Source: Candidatus Auribacterota bacterium (GTDB lineage: Bacteria > Auribacterota > JAFGBW01 > JAFGJP01). From it: 10,496 nucleotides of DNA. How positions within the stretch are numbered: the first letter of the stretch is position 1; every line of letters starts with the position of its first letter. The stretch spans positions 1 to 10,496 of the forward strand of contig JAFGJP010000268.1 of NCBI GenBank assembly GCA_016929035.1. Reading direction: 5' to 3'. Positions 6,520 to 10,496 of this stretch are shown here, piece after piece. Below the pieces are notes generated by a model. The model searched no databases. It saw nothing but the letters and a program-made list of their open reading frames with translations, and was not told the DNA's origin. Both the position numbers and the translations under genes were made by a program.

Positions 6520-6638
6520 CATAGTCGATAGTCCGCAGTCCATAGTCAAAGAAAAACGGGTTAGTTTTTAGCTGTTAGTTTTTTCTCTTTTTACTCTTTT
6601 CTATTCTCTATTTTTTTTCTTCTGTCATCTATCTTCTA
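6520..6638. repeat. Long heptamer array between asnB and the flippase gene
   Basis: Seventeen units of 7 nt without a phase break fill the spacer. Word families change along it: CATAGTC, GATAGTC, CGCAGTC, CATAGTC; then TAGTTTT, TAGCTGT, TAGTTTT; then TTCTCTA, TCATCTA, TCTTCTA. The exact 13-mer GTTTTTAGCTGTT at 6564-6576 recurs at 8716-8728 in another spacer. Confidence 0.75.
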
Positions 6639-6665
6639 AATTTTTCGAGTTTACTCGAAAAATTT
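6638..6665. terminator. 13-bp palindrome with the asnB stop codon in the loop
   Basis: AAATTTTTCGAGT and ACTCGAAAAATTT are perfect complements around a 2-nt centre. In RNA the inner pairs would open into a small loop. The stop codon of asnB (TAA on the minus strand, 6651-6653) lies in that loop, and the last codons of the gene form one arm. It may be a terminator or 3'-end stabiliser for asnB, but no T-run follows on the minus strand. Confidence 0.45.
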
Positions 6666-8516
6666 CTTGTACCACATGGCCACGTTGATCAGAGCCCACA
6701 GAATGTGGTTGTGGTTATGTTTCATCGATACATGCTCGTCTATCAGCTGCTGGATATACGGATAGCTCAGGTTTTCCTGGATGACAGGAGTTTTTGAAAG
6801 AAGAGAGACCATGTAATCTTTCAGCTCTTCCCTCAGCCAGTTTTTGACCGGCAGGCTGTATCCCTGCTTCCCGCGATAGATGATGTCATCCGGAAGAAAC
6901 CGGTGCTTTTTCAGCGTTTTGCGAAAGATGTACTTTGTCGTCAGCTTTTTCAGCTTCAAATGAGAGGGTATGGACGCGCAAAGCTCGACGACTTCATGGT
7001 CAAGGAAAGGAACGCGCACCTCAAGGGAAGTCGCCATGCTCATTTTGTCGACCTTCATCAGAACGCTGTCTGCCATGGTGAGCTTGATATCGACGAAAAT
7101 ATCTTTTTCCGTGCTGACAGAAGACTCACAGGTGTTCTTGAAGTCGATTATCGGCTGAAAAGGCCTGCGCGAAATCTTCGATTTTGTTTTTTCCGTGAAA
7201 ATATTTTCTTCAACAAGGGGGTTAAGGAAATACTGCCACCGCATGGCGCCGGCCTCATCAGGGTAAAGAGATCCTTCGATAAAGCGCTTCAGCATGTTGA
7301 CAGCTCCTTTTTTCTGAGGCTGGTCAGGCAGTCTGAGAATGAGGGGGGCGAGAATTTTTTTTCGGAGAAAGGAAGGAACGATGTGGTAATAGCGGTCTAT
7401 TTTGGCTGCTTTAAAGCGGTCGTAGCCGAGAAATATTTCGTCGCCTCCCTCGCCGCTCAGGCACACCTTGACTTTTTCCCTTGCCTTGCAGCAGATGAGA
7501 TAAAAAGGAATGGTGGAAAGGTCTGTCATGGGCTCGTCGAGGTGATAGAGGCTTTTTTCGATATCCTCAGGAGCGATCGGGTCGATCATAAGAACGTTGT
7601 GCTCGGTCGAAAAGAAATCAGAAACTCTCTTGGCGTAAGGAAGCTCGGAAAAGCTTTTATCTTCATATCCGATAGAGAATGTCCGGACTTTTTGCCCGTA
7701 GAGCTTTGAAACAAAACCGACAACCGTGCTTGAATCAAGCCCGCCTGAAAGAAAGACGCCGAGAGGCACGTCGCTTAAAAGGCGCTTTTTAACAGATCCT
7801 TCGACAGCAGAAAAAAGCCTGTCCGCGTATTCGTCTTCGCTCAGATGGACGTGGCGGAAGTCCAGCTCCCAGTATTTTTTTACGTCAAGTTTTCCCTGCC
7901 TGAAGACGGCATAGTGTCCCTGCTTCAGTTTAAAGATATTCTCAAAAAGCGTATGGGGTGCAGGGACAAATTCATAGCCAAGATAATAATAGAGCGATTG
8001 CAGGTCGACCTCTCTCTTAACGCAGTCCGCTTCCAGGATGCATTTGATCTCTGAACCGAAAATGAAGCGTCCGTCCTTGTAATAATAATAAAGCGGCTTG
8101 ATGCCTATCCTGTCGCGTGCGAGAAAAAGCTCTTTTTTATCGTCGTCCCATATGGCCAGGGCAAACATGCCGTTGAATTTTTGCAGGCACTCAGGCCCGT
8201 ATTCCTCGTAGCTTTTCAGGACGACTTCTGTGTCTGTGTGGCTTTTGAACGTATAGCCTTTTTGGAGGAGCTCTTTTTTGATCTCGGGAAAGTTATAGAT
8301 CTCCCCGTTGTAGACGATCCATTTCCTGCCGCTTGCGTTGCTCATGGGCTGATTGCCGGCTGCAGAAAGATCGATAATACTGAGCCGGGCATTTCCGATA
8401 GATATGTCAGAAAACGCTTTTATTCCCTGAGCGTCTGGCCCGCGATGACGGATCTTCTGCGTCATCCGTTCTATCAGCTTTTCATCACGCCAGTTGAATC
8501 CGCAAATCCCGCACAT
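6651..8516 (-). CDS. asnB: Asparagine synthetase (glutamine-hydrolysing), class B
   Basis: A 621-residue two-domain amidotransferase that makes asparagine from aspartate, ATP and glutamine. The N-terminal Ntn-hydrolase glutaminase has the nucleophile Cys2 (MCGICGF), RHRGPD at 24-29, RLSIIDL at 44-50, YNGEIYN at 69-75 and HTDTEVV at 93-99, the glutamine-pocket residues. The synthetase domain carries the ATP pyrophosphatase loop SGGLDSS at 257-263, LDEPMTD at 326-332 and SGEGGDE at 354-360. The length and both active sites are intact. The start is fixed because Cys2 must follow the initiator Met. Relatives in envelope gene clusters may amidate sugar acids instead; the flippase-like and acyltransferase genes downstream make that possible, but the sequence alone cannot decide. 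No Shine-Dalgarno precedes the ATG. Confidence 0.95.
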   Translation of the reverse strand: MCGICGFNWRDEKLIERMTQKIRHRGPDAQGIKAFSDISIGNARLSIIDLSAAGNQPMSNASGRKWIVYNGEIYNFPEIKKELLQKGYTFKSHTDTEVVLKSYEEYGPECLQKFNGMFALAIWDDDKKELFLARDRIGIKPLYYYYKDGRFIFGSEIKCILEADCVKREVDLQSLYYYLGYEFVPAPHTLFENIFKLKQGHYAVFRQGKLDVKKYWELDFRHVHLSEDEYADRLFSAVEGSVKKRLLSDVPLGVFLSGGLDSSTVVGFVSKLYGQKVRTFSIGYEDKSFSELPYAKRVSDFFSTEHNVLMIDPIAPEDIEKSLYHLDEPMTDLSTIPFYLICCKAREKVKVCLSGEGGDEIFLGYDRFKAAKIDRYYHIVPSFLRKKILAPLILRLPDQPQKKGAVNMLKRFIEGSLYPDEAGAMRWQYFLNPLVEENIFTEKTKSKISRRPFQPIIDFKNTCESSVSTEKDIFVDIKLTMADSVLMKVDKMSMATSLEVRVPFLDHEVVELCASIPSHLKLKKLTTKYIFRKTLKKHRFLPDDIIYRGKQGYSLPVKNWLREELKDYMVSLLSKTPVIQENLSYPYIQQLIDEHVSMKHNHNHILWALINVAMWYKKFFE

Positions 8517-8527
8517 AATAAATAGAA

Positions 8528-8597
8528 TTTAAAGTTAAAAGTTAGAAATTTAAAGCATGAAAACAAAAAAACTAAAAATCAAAAAACAATACAAATA
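8528..8597. repeat. Heptamer array upstream of asnB
   Basis: Ten units in phase on an A-rich background, for example TTTAAAG, TTAAAAG, TTAGAAA, TTTAAAG, later AACTAAA and AATCAAA. It begins 12 nt upstream of the asnB start codon, so the leader of asnB is largely array. Low complexity weakens the case compared with other arrays. The 323-nt spacer 8517-8839 holds, in order, this array, an A+T-rich segment without clear signals (8598-8715), a GC-richer element (8737-8780) and another array. Confidence 0.5.
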
Positions 8598-8736
8598 TTA
8601 ACTTCAAGAAAAGCAGCTGACAAAAACAGTTATTGCTTTTTATTTAAAATAGAAAAGACATTATACATAAAAAAATGGGAGATGGGTATTTAAAAAGGGG
8701 AAGAAAAACTGTAATGTTTTTAGCTGTTCGTTTTTA

Positions 8737-8780
8737 TCCGCCTCCGCATAAAGCTACGGACGAAAGCCCGTGGGGTGCCA
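8737..8780. repeat. GC-rich spacer element with small inverted repeats
   Basis: A block much richer in GC than its surroundings. It contains TCCG/CGGA arms around CATAAAGCTA and GTGG/CCAC arms around GGTG. The core CCTCCGCATAAAGCTACGG resembles, from memory, dispersed CTCCGCTAAAGCTACGG-like elements in spacers of candidate-phylum genomes. Only one copy is present here, so calling it a dispersed repeat is inference. Confidence 0.3.
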
Positions 8781-8782
8781 CT

Positions 8783-8894
8783 CTCTTTTCTCTTATCTGT
8801 CTTTTTTCTTGTTCTGATATCCTTTCTATTCGCTATTTTCTAATTTCTATCTTCTTTGTATCCTGTATCGTGCATCATGCATCCTGTATCTAAT
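8783..8894. repeat. Long heptamer array entering the pabBC gene
   Basis: Sixteen units in constant phase. The left part is CTCTTTT/TCTATCT-like. The right part is near-identical: ATCCTGT, ATCGTGC, ATCATGC, ATCCTGT. Everything from 8840 rightward is coding sequence of the minus-strand folate gene and supplies its last residues. Confidence 0.75.
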
Positions 8895-10496
8895 TTAACA
8901 TTTCTCACAATGCCTCTCACAGAATTCGTGAGCACGATCTCGTCGCAGTTCAGAAGGTCATCCCTGGTCAATTCTTTTTCCGTGACCTTTATTTTCTTCA
9001 TGACATGCTGGCGGCAGACGCCGTTTAAAAGCCCGCAGGTCAGGGAAGGCGTGTACCATTTTTTGTTCTTTATCAAAAAGATGTTGGATATGGCTCCTTC
9101 GGTCAGCTTCCCGTGCTTATTAAAGAAAACAACATCAAAGTATCCCTTTGACTGATATTTTTTGTGTTCACTGCTGTAAAGATCTCTTTTTGTCGTTTTA
9201 TGGTAAAAAAACATGTCGTCCGGATCTGTCTGGAAAGAGGAGACCGCCATTTTACACGGCTTTTGTGTATTGTCTTTCAGCGGGGTTGCGGAAAGTGAGA
9301 GAACACCGCTTTTACCCAGAAGCAGGCGGACCTTGTACTTTTCATTTTTCTGAAGGTGTTTTGAGACTTTTTTCAGCTCAGCAAGCACTTTTTTCTTATC
9401 GAAGGGAAACTGAAAATATGAAGCAGAATCTTTGAGTCTTTCGAGATGTTTGTTGAGAAGCCAGTATGCTTCCTGCCAGAGCATTGTCTCGATAAGGTCG
9501 AAGTCTCTCTGTCTTTTTTCCATAAAGCTTTTCTTGAGAAAGCATTCTTGGTATTCTTTTTCAGCTGATGAATCCCAGACGACACCGCTTCCGACTCCCA
9601 TGAATCCCTTGCTGTTCTCAAGAGAGACCGTCCGGATGGGGATGCTGAAGACAGCCTTTTTCCCAGGGAAAATGATTCCCATGGCTCCACAATAGATATC
9701 TCGACTCTCTTTTTCAAGCGATCTGATGATCTCCATGGTCTTTATTTTCGGGGCGCCTGTTACAGAGCCGCTGGGAAAAAGGCTTCTGAAAATATCAAGA
9801 TACGTGACATTCGGCTTCAGCCTTGCGCAAACGGTCGATGTCATCTGAAAAAGCGAATCGTATTTTTCGATATGAAACAGGTCTTTGACCCTGACCGAGC
9901 CGGTCCGGGATATCTTTCCCAGGTCGTTCCGGATGAGGTCAACGATCATCAGGTTTTCAGCTTTTTCTTTTTCATCTTTTGCAAAGGAATCCTGTATGTC
10001 TTTATCTTCACGAACGGTCTTCCCCCTTCTTATCGTGCCTTTCATCGGGCGAGAGAGAATATTTTCACGGTCCCTTTTAAGGAAAAGTTCAGGAGAGAGG
10101 GAAAGGACAAATCTGTTTTTTATTTTGAAAAAAGCGCTGTAGGATGTGCGCTGAGAGTTTTTAAGACTTTGATAAAAGAGATAAGGAGAGCCGGAAAAAT
10201 CAAAGCGTATTTTTCCTGTGAAGTTGACCTGGTAGGTGCTGCCCTTTTTTATTTCTTCTTTTATAGAATTTACGGTTTTGCTGTAAGATTCTTTCGAGAT
10301 ACTAAAATTCATGTTCCTGGTGGAAGAAGCGTCCTGCAAAGAAGGACATTTGCTGAACAGCTTTTCAGCCTGTGGAACGTTGAACATGCCTGACTTATGG
10401 CAGAAAACAAGGGCCTTATCAAAGACACCGAAATAAAGAAGAGGAAAAGGCGTTCTGCCGGCGAACGGAAGGTCATTGAAGAAGTAGCCGAGCTCA
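8840..10496 (-). CDS. pabB: Aminodeoxychorismate synthase component I fused to aminodeoxychorismate lyase (PabB-PabC), 5' end outside the window
   Basis: The frame stays open to the right edge; the ATG at 10387 is internal, because the codons before it read ELGYFFNDLPFAGRTPFP, typical PabB N-terminal sequence. Numbering from that Met, the chorismate-binding domain has PMKGT at 114-118, with K116 marking aminodeoxychorismate rather than anthranilate synthase (the latter has A). DLIRNDLGKISRTGSV follows at 150-165, FPSGSVTGAPK at 204-214 and GSGVVWDS at 266-273. A PabC-type PLP fold-IV lyase starts near 294; K397 in YHKTTKRDLY is the probable Schiff-base lysine, and GKLTEGAISNIFL follows at 426-438. 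Together the domains convert chorismate to p-aminobenzoate for folate. The amidotransferase PabA is not in the window. The end (DTGCMMHDTGYKEDRN, about 500-515) is translated heptamer array, not family sequence. Confidence 0.93.
   Translation of the reverse strand, partial: ELGYFFNDLPFAGRTPFPLLYFGVFDKALVFCHKSGMFNVPQAEKLFSKCPSLQDASSTRNMNFSISKESYSKTVNSIKEEIKKGSTYQVNFTGKIRFDFSGSPYLFYQSLKNSQRTSYSAFFKIKNRFVLSLSPELFLKRDRENILSRPMKGTIRRGKTVREDKDIQDSFAKDEKEKAENLMIVDLIRNDLGKISRTGSVRVKDLFHIEKYDSLFQMTSTVCARLKPNVTYLDIFRSLFPSGSVTGAPKIKTMEIIRSLEKESRDIYCGAMGIIFPGKKAVFSIPIRTVSLENSKGFMGVGSGVVWDSSAEKEYQECFLKKSFMEKRQRDFDLIETMLWQEAYWLLNKHLERLKDSASYFQFPFDKKKVLAELKKVSKHLQKNEKYKVRLLLGKSGVLSLSATPLKDNTQKPCKMAVSSFQTDPDDMFFYHKTTKRDLYSSEHKKYQSKGYFDVVFFNKHGKLTEGAISNIFLIKNKKWYTPSLTCGLLNGVCRQHVMKKIKVTEKELTRDDLLNCDEIVLTNSVRGIVRNVKLDTGCMMHDTGYKEDRN

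Noticed and set aside
6903..7709. Open frame of 268 codons on the plus strand inside asnB
   Set aside because: It is antisense to a strongly conserved part of asparagine synthetase, shows no recognisable domain, and is explained by codon use of the real gene.
1..8894. CRISPR array reading of the repeats
   Set aside because: Units are 7 nt and contiguous. There are no 23-45 nt direct repeats separated by unique spacers, and no cas gene.
9872..10393. Open frame of 173 codons on the plus strand at the right edge
   Set aside because: It is antisense to the conserved chorismate-binding domain of PabB, and no family is recognisable.
1..10496. tRNA or rRNA genes, insertion sequences, riboswitches
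   Set aside because: No cloverleaf, rRNA core sequence, transposase or recognisable riboswitch motif was found on reading through both strands.

Overview
The window looks like chromosomal DNA of an uncultivated Gram-negative-type bacterium. Genes are moderate in GC and spacers are very A+T-rich. None of the eight start codons visible here is preceded by a Shine-Dalgarno sequence. Almost all the DNA between genes is built from degenerate 7-nt units. From memory, spacers of this kind occur in Candidatus Omnitrophota and similar lineages; this placement is a low-confidence guess that the window cannot test.

Left part, plus strand (1-3623): a four-helix-bundle (S23/IVS-type) protein, then RsmE (16S rRNA m3U1498 methyltransferase) only 38 nt later, then a 652-residue membrane protein with a PilZ domain, one membrane segment, a coiled coil and an alpha/alpha-toroid domain. 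Centre and right, minus strand (3795-10496), in transcription order: a fused aminodeoxychorismate synthase/lyase (PabB-PabC) that runs off the right edge; a class B asparagine synthetase; a flippase-like integral membrane protein (LPG_synthase_TM family); a hexapeptide-repeat acyltransferase; and a small basic protein overlapping an MNT/AbiEii-type nucleotidyltransferase. The plus and minus gene sets converge at about 3624-3794.

The asnB, flippase and acyltransferase genes are co-directional, and the last two are 35 nt apart. They resemble the amidotransferase, membrane and acyl-transfer part of an envelope-glycan locus, though no glycosyltransferase lies in the window. The PilZ-toroid protein could link c-di-GMP to a periplasmic carbohydrate activity. 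The folate gene and rsmE are housekeeping. The small gene plus nucleotidyltransferase resemble a toxin-antitoxin-like or orphan mobile pair.

The most unusual signal is the spacer DNA. I can split about 130 consecutive 7-nt units by hand, in eleven arrays, most of them in constant phase. The words differ between arrays (GTCTTGN, TGTATCN, AGTC-type, CTATCTT-type) and some are shared between distant loci. The arrays run into the 3' ends of at least two, probably three, genes and give their proteins non-native C-terminal tails.
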